Shown here: positions 1 to 5,817 of the stretch, one piece after another
How positions within the stretch are numbered: position 1 is the first letter of the stretch
How the letters are laid out: each line of letters begins with the position of its first letter
NCBI GenBank assembly: GCA_030634615.1
Contig: DAOWAL010000022.1
Coordinates: forward strand, 1 to 13,172
Direction of reading: 5' to 3'
DNA: 13,172 bases
Source: Candidatus Aenigmatarchaeota archaeon
Lineage (GTDB): Archaea > Aenigmatarchaeota > Aenigmatarchaeia > QMZP01 > QMZT01
Made by a program: the position numbers and the translations under genes
The notes under the pieces: model-generated
Database searches by the model: none
Told to the model about the DNA's origin: nothing
What the model saw: the letters and a program-made list of their open reading frames with translations, nothing else

Positions 1-1491
1 AGTTCCTGAAAGAAACATCATGGGAATAACTATTATAAGAGATGCCAGAATTGCAGTACTCTCTGTTTTTGAAAATGATGCTATTATAAGACCCAGAAGA
101 ACGAAAAGCGCAATAAGAACAGCACAAACAGCAGTTATCGGTAATATGTTCATGATGTTTATTTCTACCCCCAAAATGAAAATTCCTGCGGCAAATATGA
201 ATGGAAGAGGTATTAGCGATATAATTGTATTGAACAATGTTTTTTCCAGCAGAAGGAAATTAATGCTTGTTGGGGATATTGATATTCTTTTTAGAAGACC
301 GGTGCTTCTTTGCCTGATAAAACTTGTAGAAGAAAGAAATGTTGACATTAGCATTAATATCATAATCAGAATACTTGGAAAAACAAAATCTATATATCGT
401 TTATCTCCAAAGAATCTGGATATTTCAGGGTTTATTTGTCTTGAACTTGACGGATCATAATCTTCGCTATAACCCAACATTTTACTCTTGGCGTCTAAAA
501 GTCTTTCTGCCAGCTCGTCTATGTTATTCTTAACATTGTTAATTGTGGATATTGACGATGGTATGAGTTTTTTTATGTTGTCAAGATTTGAAATAATTTG
601 ATGAGTGTCAATGTAATCCAGTATTGTCTGAGAATCCGACAGAGCGTTTTCTGCTGAATTTATGTTTGTTCTCATAGTGTTAAGAGAGTTTCCCGCAAGC
701 ACTAAGGTTGTTTGCATGGAATTAAGATTTGATAATATGATCTGCTTTTCAAATTCGCTTATGTCTAGAGATTCTATACTTGTCTGAGCTAATTGTACAT
801 CATTGTTTATAGTGTCCAAACGCGATGATGTTGTTTCCAGATCAACTTTTAGATTGTCTATCATTTCAACCGAGTCGGACACCCTTAATCTCACTTCGCC
901 TATGTTATTTATGTCATCATATAAACTGTCAATCTGCCCCGAGATTACGTTAAGACCGGATGAAACACCGCTTAACATGTTTGAATAGGACACAAGATCA
1001 GAATGCGCATTATCTATTTCGTCTGTTATATTGTCCATGTTCGAAAGTATTCCTGATATCACAGCATTTGTCATTTTCTGTGTCATGTCCCTTGTCAAAA
1101 CACTAAAATACGAATGCAAATATGTGCTCACCGGTTTTGTGTTGTCTATCATTATATCCATCGTAGTTGCAATACCATCGTTTTCTATTATGATACCTGC
1201 TCTTACCATGGAATTTTTTATGCGGGTTTCGATTATTTCAGTACAATTTCCTCTCCCTTTTTTCACTTCAAATACACTAGAATCTTCGAGTATTTTTACA
1301 ATGTCGTTATAGATCTGACTGGTGTCATCGCCGCAGACTATTATGGGGACATTGCTTGGTTGAGTTCCTAGAAAAGCGGTGCCAATTAAAATTACTAACA
1401 TTATCGGAGTGAGAAACAGTAGAGCAAAGCTTCTGATGTCTCTGAAGAAAATTTTAATATCCTTGCTTAAAATATACAAAAGTTTTTTCAT
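1..1491 (-). CDS. ABC-2 type transporter permease with long extracytoplasmic coiled coil (3' end cut by window edge)
   Basis: The 497 visible codons read openly from ATG at 1491 to the window edge. The layout is that of an ABC-2/YhgE-like exporter permease: a short cytoplasmic start, a first membrane helix at about residues 22-41, an extracytoplasmic region of about 325 residues, then membrane helices near 370-390, 418-441, 449-471 and 479-495. The sequence stops at MMFLSGT, where this family usually has one more helix, so only a short C-terminal part should be missing. Residues about 150-340 are rich in Asn, Ser, Asp, Ile and Leu with heptad-like spacing, suggesting a long coiled coil outside the cell. 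The start overlaps the stop of the upstream ATPase gene (ATGA, 4 bases), so the two are probably translationally coupled and form one transporter. The substrate cannot be told from sequence. Confidence 0.88.
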   Translation of the reverse strand, partial: MKKLLYILSKDIKIFFRDIRSFALLFLTPIMLVILIGTAFLGTQPSNVPIIVCGDDTSQIYNDIVKILEDSSVFEVKKGRGNCTEIIETRIKNSMVRAGIIIENDGIATTMDIMIDNTKPVSTYLHSYFSVLTRDMTQKMTNAVISGILSNMDNITDEIDNAHSDLVSYSNMLSGVSSGLNVISGQIDSLYDDINNIGEVRLRVSDSVEMIDNLKVDLETTSSRLDTINNDVQLAQTSIESLDISEFEKQIILSNLNSMQTTLVLAGNSLNTMRTNINSAENALSDSQTILDYIDTHQIISNLDNIKKLIPSSISTINNVKNNIDELAERLLDAKSKMLGYSEDYDPSSSRQINPEISRFFGDKRYIDFVFPSILIMILMLMSTFLSSTSFIRQRSTGLLKRISISPTSINFLLLEKTLFNTIISLIPLPFIFAAGIFILGVEINIMNILPITAVCAVLIALFVLLGLIIASFSKTESTAILASLIIVIPMMFLSGT

Positions 1492-2198
1492 CGTAAATCA
1501 CCGTAATAGTTTTTTCTGTGGCCGCTAAGATAATTCATTGCTCCCCTGGGATCTCCTTCATATATCTTATTTCCCTGGTCCATGAAGATCACCCTATTGC
1601 ACAAACTATTAATTTCCTCCATCATGTTGCTTGAAATTATTATGGTTGTTCCTGTTTTGTTTATCATTTTAATTGTATTCCACAATTCATTTCTTGATAT
1701 CGGATCAAGTTGTATACTCGGTTCATCCAAAAGAAGAAATCCCGGATCATGTAAAAGAGAGCATGCAATATTCAATCTTCTTTTCATACCTCCAGAAAGT
1801 TTTTCTGCAATTTCATATATTCTGTCGCCTATTCCAAGAGAATTTGTCACTCCTTTTATGATATTTTCCAAATCACCTTCCACGTTATATAATCGTGCAA
1901 AATAACCAAGATTTTCTTCCACTGTGAGTTTTTCAAAAAAGCTGTCGTTTTGTGGGCAATATCCTATAATACTCTTGTATTCTTTCATTCCGACATCTAC
2001 AGCTTGGTCATTTATCATGATGTGCCCATCATCTGGTTTTATCATACCTGTTATAGTCTTGAGTATAGTTGTTTTACCTGAACCATTGCGCCCCACAAGA
2101 CCGAATATTTCACCTGGCATGACCTTAAAAGAAATGTTATTCAGTGCTTTCATTTCACCGAAACTGACAGTAACATTGCAAAAAGATAAAGATTCCAT
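1488..2198 (-). CDS. ABC transporter ATP-binding protein with Asn at the H-loop position
   Basis: This 236-residue nucleotide-binding subunit energises the permease encoded directly downstream. Visible motifs are an aromatic A-loop residue (F13), Walker A GRNGSGKTT (36-44), Q-loop glutamine (Q83), signature LSGGM (134-138), and Walker B LLLDEP ending in D158 and the catalytic E159. The D-loop reads SIQLDP where the usual form is T-x-GLDP. The switch or H-loop, normally a TH dipeptide followed by MEE, reads SSNMMEE, so the conserved His is Asn191. The domain is near the usual length for single-NBD ABC-2 exporters. The nearest homologues are the archaeal and bacterial ABC-2 ATPases that pair with ABC2_membrane_3 permeases. 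No good Shine-Dalgarno precedes the ATG; the gene may be read from the upstream zinc-ribbon genes, 63 bases away. Confidence 0.93.
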   Translation of the reverse strand: MESLSFCNVTVSFGEMKALNNISFKVMPGEIFGLVGRNGSGKTTILKTITGMIKPDDGHIMINDQAVDVGMKEYKSIIGYCPQNDSFFEKLTVEENLGYFARLYNVEGDLENIIKGVTNSLGIGDRIYEIAEKLSGGMKRRLNIACSLLHDPGFLLLDEPSIQLDPISRNELWNTIKMINKTGTTIIISSNMMEEINSLCNRVIFMDQGNKIYEGDPRGAMNYLSGHRKNYYGDLR

Positions 2199-2220
2199 AT
2201 ATATTAATTATTGGAAGTTA

Positions 2221-2261
2221 CTAAAAAATCAATTAGAAAAAGAAAAGATAGGAAAGGAAAT
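2221..2261 (-). terminator. Possible pyrimidine-tract terminator
   Basis: Read on the minus strand, the stop codon of the short zinc-ribbon gene is followed at once by a tract made almost only of T and C, including runs of four, five and six T. Archaeal transcription commonly ends on such T-rich tracts without a hairpin. If active it would partly uncouple the zinc-ribbon genes from the ABC genes. No stem was seen, so this rests on composition only. Confidence 0.3.
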
Positions 2262-2405
2262 TTAAGCTTTTCCAATCCTGAAAACTTTTGTTCCGCAATC
2301 TGGGCAAATGCCCTTTGTTGCAGGCTTTCCATTTTTGAGTGTAACTGATTGTGCGTCTTTCATTTCTACTTTTTTCCTGCATTTAACACAGTATGCTGTA
2401 GTCAT
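2262..2405 (-). CDS. Short DUF5679-like zinc-ribbon protein
   Basis: This 47-residue protein has two CxxC knuckles, C6/C9 (CVKC) and C34/C37 (CPDC), spaced as in one treble-clef or zinc-ribbon domain. A conserved-looking N-G-K segment lies between them and a G-T-K follows the second pair. The pattern matches the small DUF5679 family as I recall it; the family has no established function. A strong Shine-Dalgarno (GGAGGT) lies just upstream of the ATG at 2405, which supports both the gene and the start. It is the second of two adjacent paralogues: 28 of its 47 residues match the 2433-2657 product without gaps by my count. The gene is cytoplasmic and lacks a signal peptide. Its position 63 bases upstream of the ABC ATPase suggests a possible shared transcript. 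Confidence 0.85.
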   Translation of the reverse strand: MTTAYCVKCRKKVEMKDAQSVTLKNGKPATKGICPDCGTKVFRIGKA

Positions 2406-2432
2406 AGTTCCAACCTCCAAATTTGTTTAATA

Positions 2433-2657
2433 TTAGTCTTCGTCGTGATGTTCCTTTTTCCACATCATTTCCTCAAGTCCGACCGCTGAAAGCAAAAAAG
2501 ACAGAAAACTGTCATCACCTTTTACTATTCTGTACATTTTCGTTCCGCATTCTTCACAGAAACCTTTTTTTGCTTTTTTACCATTGCTTAACATTACTCG
2601 TTGTTCTTTTTTCATTTCTCTTACTTTTCTGCATCTTACACAGAACGCTTCTGTCAT
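2433..2657 (-). CDS. DUF5679-like zinc-ribbon paralogue with C-terminal extension
   Basis: This 74-residue protein repeats the domain of its downstream neighbour: CxxC pairs at C6/C9 (CVRC) and C34/C37 (CEEC), with the N-G-K segment and G-T-K at identical positions. After residue 47 it adds about 27 residues, a hydrophobic and probably amphipathic helix (FLSFLLSAVGLEEMMW) and a charged His/Asp/Glu tail ending HHDED. The extension has no counterpart in the shorter paralogue and could be a protein or membrane contact. The ATG at 2657 has only a weak purine-rich stretch before it, but a TATA-like box sits about 49 bases upstream, leaving a leader of about 24 bases. It is probably the first gene of the minus-strand unit. 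Function unknown; zinc binding is inferred from the cysteines. Confidence 0.82.
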   Translation of the reverse strand: MTEAFCVRCRKVREMKKEQRVMLSNGKKAKKGFCEECGTKMYRIVKGDDSFLSFLLSAVGLEEMMWKKEHHDED

Positions 2658-2700
2658 ATTGTCGTCTCTTTACGCTTTCTATTAAAAATAAGTATAAAAC

Positions 2701-2710
2701 GATATATAAA
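2701..2710 (-). promoter_or_regulatory. TATA-like promoter element for the zinc-ribbon genes
   Basis: On the minus strand the stretch reads TTTATATATC, a good match to an archaeal TATA box. Its centre is about 49 bases upstream of the ATG at 2657, which predicts a start of transcription near 2680 and a leader of about 24 bases. Confidence 0.5.
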
Positions 2711-2821
2711 GATTCAGGCGTGAAAAAATATCTCCGTTCTCCTTTTAATTTCGTTTATACGTATCAGTATTTCTAAATAGCTAAAAAGAGGATTTTAAGC
2801 CCGTTTAAACATAATAAAAAC

Positions 2822-2829
2822 TTTATAAA
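2822..2829 (+). promoter_or_regulatory. TATA box of the histone gene
   Basis: TTTATAAA is preceded by a purine-rich AAAAAC that could serve as a BRE for TFB. It lies about 66 bases upstream of the histone ATG, predicting a leader of roughly 40 bases that contains the Shine-Dalgarno. The palindrome GTTTAAAC at 2803-2810 sits just upstream and could be a regulator site, but nothing proves that. Confidence 0.6.
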
Positions 2830-2879
2830 TGCTCCCAACAAAAATTAAGAAATTTAAAATCATTTTCACGAGTGTTTAC

Positions 2880-2886
2880 AGGAGGG
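2880..2886 (+). promoter_or_regulatory. Shine-Dalgarno that sets the histone start
   Basis: AGGAGGG lies five bases before ATG 2892. This decides between that start and the in-frame ATG at 2829, which would add 21 residues unlike any archaeal histone N terminus and sits on the TATA box. Confidence 0.8.
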
Positions 2887-2891
2887 ATAAT

Positions 2892-3104
2892 ATGCCTGCA
2901 AAAAAACAAAGATTACCGCTTGCACCTTTCGAAAGAATCATCAAGGATGCCGGCGGAAAAAGGGTGTCAAAAACCGCAATGAAAGAGTTTGCAATAGTAA
3001 TAGAGGAAATTGCTGATGATATAGCAAGGGATGCCGTAAAATTTGCAAAACACGCCGGAAGAAAGACTGTTGTCGGTGATGATATCAGATTAGCAAAGAA
3101 GTGA
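2892..3104 (+). CDS. Archaeal histone (HMf-like)
   Basis: This is a 70-residue single histone fold that would form dimers and wrap chromosomal DNA. The family pattern is clear: LPLAPFERIIKDAG at the start of helix 1, RVS in the first loop, and HAGRKTV followed by GDDI at loop 2/helix 3, with the R-x-T and Asp that stabilise the fold. Compared with Methanothermus HMfB it has a slightly longer basic N terminus (PAKKQR) and ends at LAKK, so the final RRFKK-type stretch of helix 3 is absent. The start at 2892 is set by a good Shine-Dalgarno. It has its own TATA box and is transcribed away from the zinc-ribbon genes. Its stop lies five bases from the end of the convergent CYTH gene. Confidence 0.97.
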   Translation: MPAKKQRLPLAPFERIIKDAGGKRVSKTAMKEFAIVIEEIADDIARDAVKFAKHAGRKTVVGDDIRLAKK

Positions 3105-3109
3105 TAGGA

Positions 3110-3658
3110 TTATTTAGACCTTTTCCAAAAAATTAGATTGTCCATTTCAATATCTTTTTCTTTGCAGTGTTTTTGATATAGTTCCAAATATGTTTCTGTT
3201 ATACCGTTAGTCATGTCGAGGCCAAGCTTTGATATAGTGTCCCTTATTCCGTTTTCGCTTCCCTCTATTTCCATAAACGTCGCAAACGGGAGTTTATCTA
3301 TAGAAACTATTGTGTCACGTATTCTGAACTTTGTTCTTTCCTTTTCATATATCCAGAAAACTTCGTAACCTAGTGAAAGAATGATTTCTTTCATTGCATT
3401 AAAATCACTCACATGTGTTTCGGTTTCATTTGCCTCTTTGAATTCCTTCTGTTCTATTGTATGTTTGAATGTTAGAATATTCTTACCTGCATATTGTCTA
3501 AGACGCAGGAGAAAATTGTTTTTACGCAACTCATCGTTATCAAAAACTATGTTGTGTTCAAGTCCGCTTGAAATCTGCTCGGCTCCTATATGTTCAAGCA
3601 TTCTGAGCATTTCGTTTTCATCTTCTACACTAAACTTGATTTCTATCTCTTTTGGCAT
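3110..3658 (-). CDS. CYTH-domain protein (class IV adenylate cyclase CyaB / thiamine-triphosphatase-like)
   Basis: The 182 residues form one CYTH triphosphate-tunnel domain. The N-terminal ExExK signature is present as EIEIK (residues 4-8). Other tunnel residues can be placed: R52 and R54 in LLRLRQ, K65 in TFK, R108 and R112 in the ERTKFRIR region, D121 in SIDKLP, and E130/E132 in FMEIEG. Members bind a triphosphate and Mg2+ inside a beta barrel. The family includes CyaB-type adenylate cyclases, thiamine triphosphatases and inorganic triphosphatases, and sequence alone does not choose between them. Many archaea carry such a gene with no known cAMP role. AGGTG lies shortly before the ATG. A TATA-like TTTTTATAG at about 3677-3685 is so close that it would give a leader too short to include AGGTG, so promoter and start mode are unclear. 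Confidence 0.9.
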   Translation of the reverse strand: MPKEIEIKFSVEDENEMLRMLEHIGAEQISSGLEHNIVFDNDELRKNNFLLRLRQYAGKNILTFKHTIEQKEFKEANETETHVSDFNAMKEIILSLGYEVFWIYEKERTKFRIRDTIVSIDKLPFATFMEIEGSENGIRDTISKLGLDMTNGITETYLELYQKHCKEKDIEMDNLIFWKRSK

Positions 3659-3705
3659 AGTTTCACCTAGTTATAACTATAAAAAGGAGAAATAAAAGGA
3701 ATTGC

Positions 3706-4113
3706 TTACTCCTTTGGCTTTATTGTTGGCATTGGAATTGGTGGTGGCAACTGAAGATCTTCAGCAATTGTTGAAACCTTGAGCAAACACTTTCTGAAAA
3801 GATAGTTAAGTATCTCAAGAGATGTGTCTTCTGGAAGTTTCTTTTCTTTTGCCCACTGCTTTAACAGAGCCTTGTTATCCTTTGCCATGTAAAGCAAGTC
3901 ACCAGATATTTTAATTTCGCCAACTTTTGGGTCGTAATTCGTAACGAACTCAAATGTTAGTGAAAGTACCTTTTTATTACCGATTGTTGGTACATTTACT
4001 TCCTTTACATCGTTTATCCTTGGAACAGAATTTACTTTCATTTCTGCTGTAAGTCTTTTTTCTTTGTCTCTGTCCCCATGAACTGAATCAAAGCTTAAAC
4101 CGATTATTGACAT
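3706..4113 (-). CDS. Conserved archaeal protein, possible SecB-like fold
   Basis: This is a 135-residue soluble protein with no signal peptide. The first half looks beta-rich, including LSLTFEFVTNY followed by VGEIKISGDLLY (residues 50-75). Then come a charged helix (77-92), a second helix ILNYLFRKCLLKVSTIAEDL (101-120) and a proline-rich end, LPPPIPMPTI. A beta sheet, then a long helix, then a proline-rich segment resembles the order in SecB-type chaperones, and I recall similar proteins in other archaea annotated only as hypothetical. The SecB link is therefore an inference from pattern, not an identified homologue. A strong Shine-Dalgarno (GGGAGGT) precedes the ATG at 4113. It lies 49 bases downstream of aIF2 gamma on the same strand and may be co-transcribed with it. 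Confidence 0.85.
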   Translation of the reverse strand: MSIIGLSFDSVHGDRDKEKRLTAEMKVNSVPRINDVKEVNVPTIGNKKVLSLTFEFVTNYDPKVGEIKISGDLLYMAKDNKALLKQWAKEKKLPEDTSLEILNYLFRKCLLKVSTIAEDLQLPPPIPMPTIKPKE

Positions 4114-4162
4114 ATTATTACCTCCCTTGTGTATGATTTAACATCATTTTAATTTAAATCTT

Positions 4163-5434
4163 TCAAGTTATTTCGCCATATCCTATAAGTCTCCATCTGC
4201 CGGAGAAGAGTTTTGATATGGCAATCCTGTCGCCTTTATCTACACATAAAGGACTTTTTAGTGAAACATCTATTTCTTCTGACCTGCCCGAAGATACAGA
4301 TCCGGTTGTTCTCATAGTTCCTAATGTGAGCATTAGCATATCGCCTGTTTTTATGTTACTGGCACCGGTGCTTTCCGATGCGACCACTATTTGTTTTAGT
4401 AGACTTGTCTTTAGTCTGATGTTTTGTGATATGTCAGGAAGTTTTCCCGCATGGCTTGCTATGCTTCCTGAAAGTGAATCTGATTTTGTAAGATAAGGAT
4501 CAAGTGCTGTTGAAACGCCTATAAGACCGCCTGGCTCAATTTCTTTCATGTTTTTACCGGCTTTCTGAAGACCTGTTATCTTTGTTCTAACTGTTTCGTA
4601 TTTGTCTTTTATCTTCAATCCTGGCTTAATTTCAATTTCGTCACCGACCTTTAGCTGTCCCTGCATAAGTGAACCGCCAAGTACGCCGCCACCAAGATTG
4701 CTTATCATAGTCCCTGGCATGTTGATATCAAATGATCGCGCAATTAAGAATTTAGGCATTTTTGTTGGATCCCTCTTGGGTGTTTTCATGACAGTTTCAA
4801 TTGTCTCGATTAAAACATCCATATTAACGTTTTGTCTTGCCGATATTGGAATAATTGGGGCATTTTCAGCAATTGTTCCTTTCACAAATTCCTTTATTTG
4901 CTTGTAGTTTTCAAGTGCCTTTTCTTTTGAAACAGTGTCTATTTTTGTTTGCACAATGATTATTTTCTCGATTCCTGAAATTCCTATTGCGGATAAATGT
5001 TCTGATGTCTGTGGCTGAGGACAATCCTCACTTGCAGAAACAAGTAGCAGTGCACCGTCCATAAGAGATGATCCTGATAAAACAGTTGCCATAAGTGTTT
5101 CGTGACCAGGTGCATCAACAAATGAAATTGTTCTGACAGGTTCGCACTGTGAAAAGCATTTTATGCACTTATCTGTTGTTGAGTAAGCAGAAGTACCCTT
5201 GCACTTTGGGCACTTGTAAATAGTAGCATCAGCATATCCAAGTCGTATGGATATACCCCTTTTGATCTCTTCGGAATGCGTGTCAGTCCACTTGCCTGTA
5301 AATGTTTCTGTAAGAGTTGTTTTGCCGTGATCTACGTGGCCTATCATTCCTATGTTAAACTCAGGAATAAGCCTTTTGTCAATATTTTTTGCTTTCTTTG
5401 TTTTCTCAGCCTTTTTTTCTGCTATTGTAATCAC
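4163..5434 (-). CDS. eif2g: Translation initiation factor aIF2 subunit gamma (GTPase)
   Basis: The 423-residue protein is the GTP-binding core of aIF2, which brings initiator Met-tRNA to the small ribosomal subunit. G1 is GHVDHGKT (32-39), G3 is DAPGH (107-111) and G5 is in PISAR (196-200). A zinc knuckle is formed by C75/C78 and C90/C93. Family hallmarks RSFDINMPGT (234-243), GGVLGGSL, LDPYLTKSDSL (311-321) and SGRWRLIGYG near the end mark domains II and III. It differs from the usual form at G4, where NKxD is TKID (163-166), and in switch I, where Ser62 replaces the usual Thr in RGISIRLGYA. The start is GTG at 5434, since an in-frame stop lies shortly upstream and no better start precedes the GTPase core. 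No spaced Shine-Dalgarno is seen. Confidence 0.97.
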   Translation of the reverse strand: MITIAEKKAEKTKKAKNIDKRLIPEFNIGMIGHVDHGKTTLTETFTGKWTDTHSEEIKRGISIRLGYADATIYKCPKCKGTSAYSTTDKCIKCFSQCEPVRTISFVDAPGHETLMATVLSGSSLMDGALLLVSASEDCPQPQTSEHLSAIGISGIEKIIIVQTKIDTVSKEKALENYKQIKEFVKGTIAENAPIIPISARQNVNMDVLIETIETVMKTPKRDPTKMPKFLIARSFDINMPGTMISNLGGGVLGGSLMQGQLKVGDEIEIKPGLKIKDKYETVRTKITGLQKAGKNMKEIEPGGLIGVSTALDPYLTKSDSLSGSIASHAGKLPDISQNIRLKTSLLKQIVVASESTGASNIKTGDMLMLTLGTMRTTGSVSSGRSEEIDVSLKSPLCVDKGDRIAISKLFSGRWRLIGYGEIT

Positions 5435-5467
5435 CCTATACTGGTATCTTGATTATAACTGTTTGAC

Positions 5468-5475
5468 TTTATAAG
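5468..5475 (-). promoter_or_regulatory. TATA-like box upstream of aIF2 gamma
   Basis: On the minus strand the stretch reads CTTATAAA. It is centred about 38 bases from the GTG start, so transcription would begin about 12 bases before the start codon. That is too short for a normal ribosome binding site. Confidence 0.5.
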
Positions 5476-5510
5476 AATTAAGTTGTTTTCCGTAACTATA
5501 TTATTCGGTT

Positions 5511-5774
5511 TTAAGTCTTTCTGCCTTCTTTCCTGCTATGTACTTGAACATATGTCTCAATTGCTTGTTTGCAGCGATTATTAAAAGTGCCAGTGCATTT
5601 ACTTAATGTATCTCTTAAAACATCTTCCTGTTCTGGGAACTCTTTCATGGCATCAAATAAGTAATCTCTTGCACGACCTCTATATATTCCCTGTACCCTT
5701 TCTGCTCTATTAGAACTACATGAAATACATGAAATTTTAGCTTCCTTTAGATAATCGCTAAATTTTACTACCAT
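5511..5774 (-). CDS. Small Cys-pair protein of unknown function
   Basis: I do not recognise this 87-residue protein. It is mostly helical in appearance and charged, with a CISC pair at C16/C19 and two more cysteines at C60 and C68 (SKC, then NNRC). Four cysteines could bind one metal, but the second pair has an unusual seven-residue spacing, so zinc binding is only a possibility. The C terminus is basic (RKEGRKT). No signal peptide or membrane segment is visible. A TATA-like CTTTTAAAAC at 5796-5805 is centred 26 bases from the ATG, which predicts a leaderless transcript; no Shine-Dalgarno is present. It is the gene directly upstream of aIF2 gamma, but that gene has its own TATA-like box. Confidence 0.7.
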   Translation of the reverse strand: MVVKFSDYLKEAKISCISCSSNRAERVQGIYRGRARDYLFDAMKEFPEQEDVLRDTLSKCTGTFNNRCKQAIETYVQVHSRKEGRKT

Positions 5775-5795
5775 ACAATAATAGTTATACGGTTA

Positions 5796-5805
5796 GTTTT
5801 AAAAG
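5796..5805 (-). promoter_or_regulatory. TATA-like box of the Cys-pair gene
   Basis: CTTTTAAAAC on the minus strand is centred about 26 bases before the ATG at 5774. Transcription should then start at or next to the start codon. Confidence 0.4.
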
Positions 5806-5817
5806 CTCAATCGTTGT

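Noticed and set aside
20..460. Plus-strand open frame of 146 codons
   Set aside because: It lies wholly antisense to the permease, whose membrane helices and reading frame are clear; no promoter or ribosome site supports it.
803..1371. Several plus-strand open frames of 61-93 codons
   Set aside because: They are antisense shadows of the permease coiled-coil region, overlap one another in different frames and lack start signals.
1582..2265. Plus-strand open frames across the ABC ATPase
   Set aside because: The minus strand holds complete ABC motifs in one frame; these frames are its antisense.
2423..2776. Plus-strand frame of 117 codons over the zinc-ribbon gene
   Set aside because: It is antisense to a gene with matched CxxC pairs and a paralogue, and its product is a low-complexity Leu/Phe-rich shadow.
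2829..2891. Extended histone start at ATG 2829
   Set aside because: The extension covers the TATA box and leader, adds residues unlike any archaeal histone, and the Shine-Dalgarno points to 2892.
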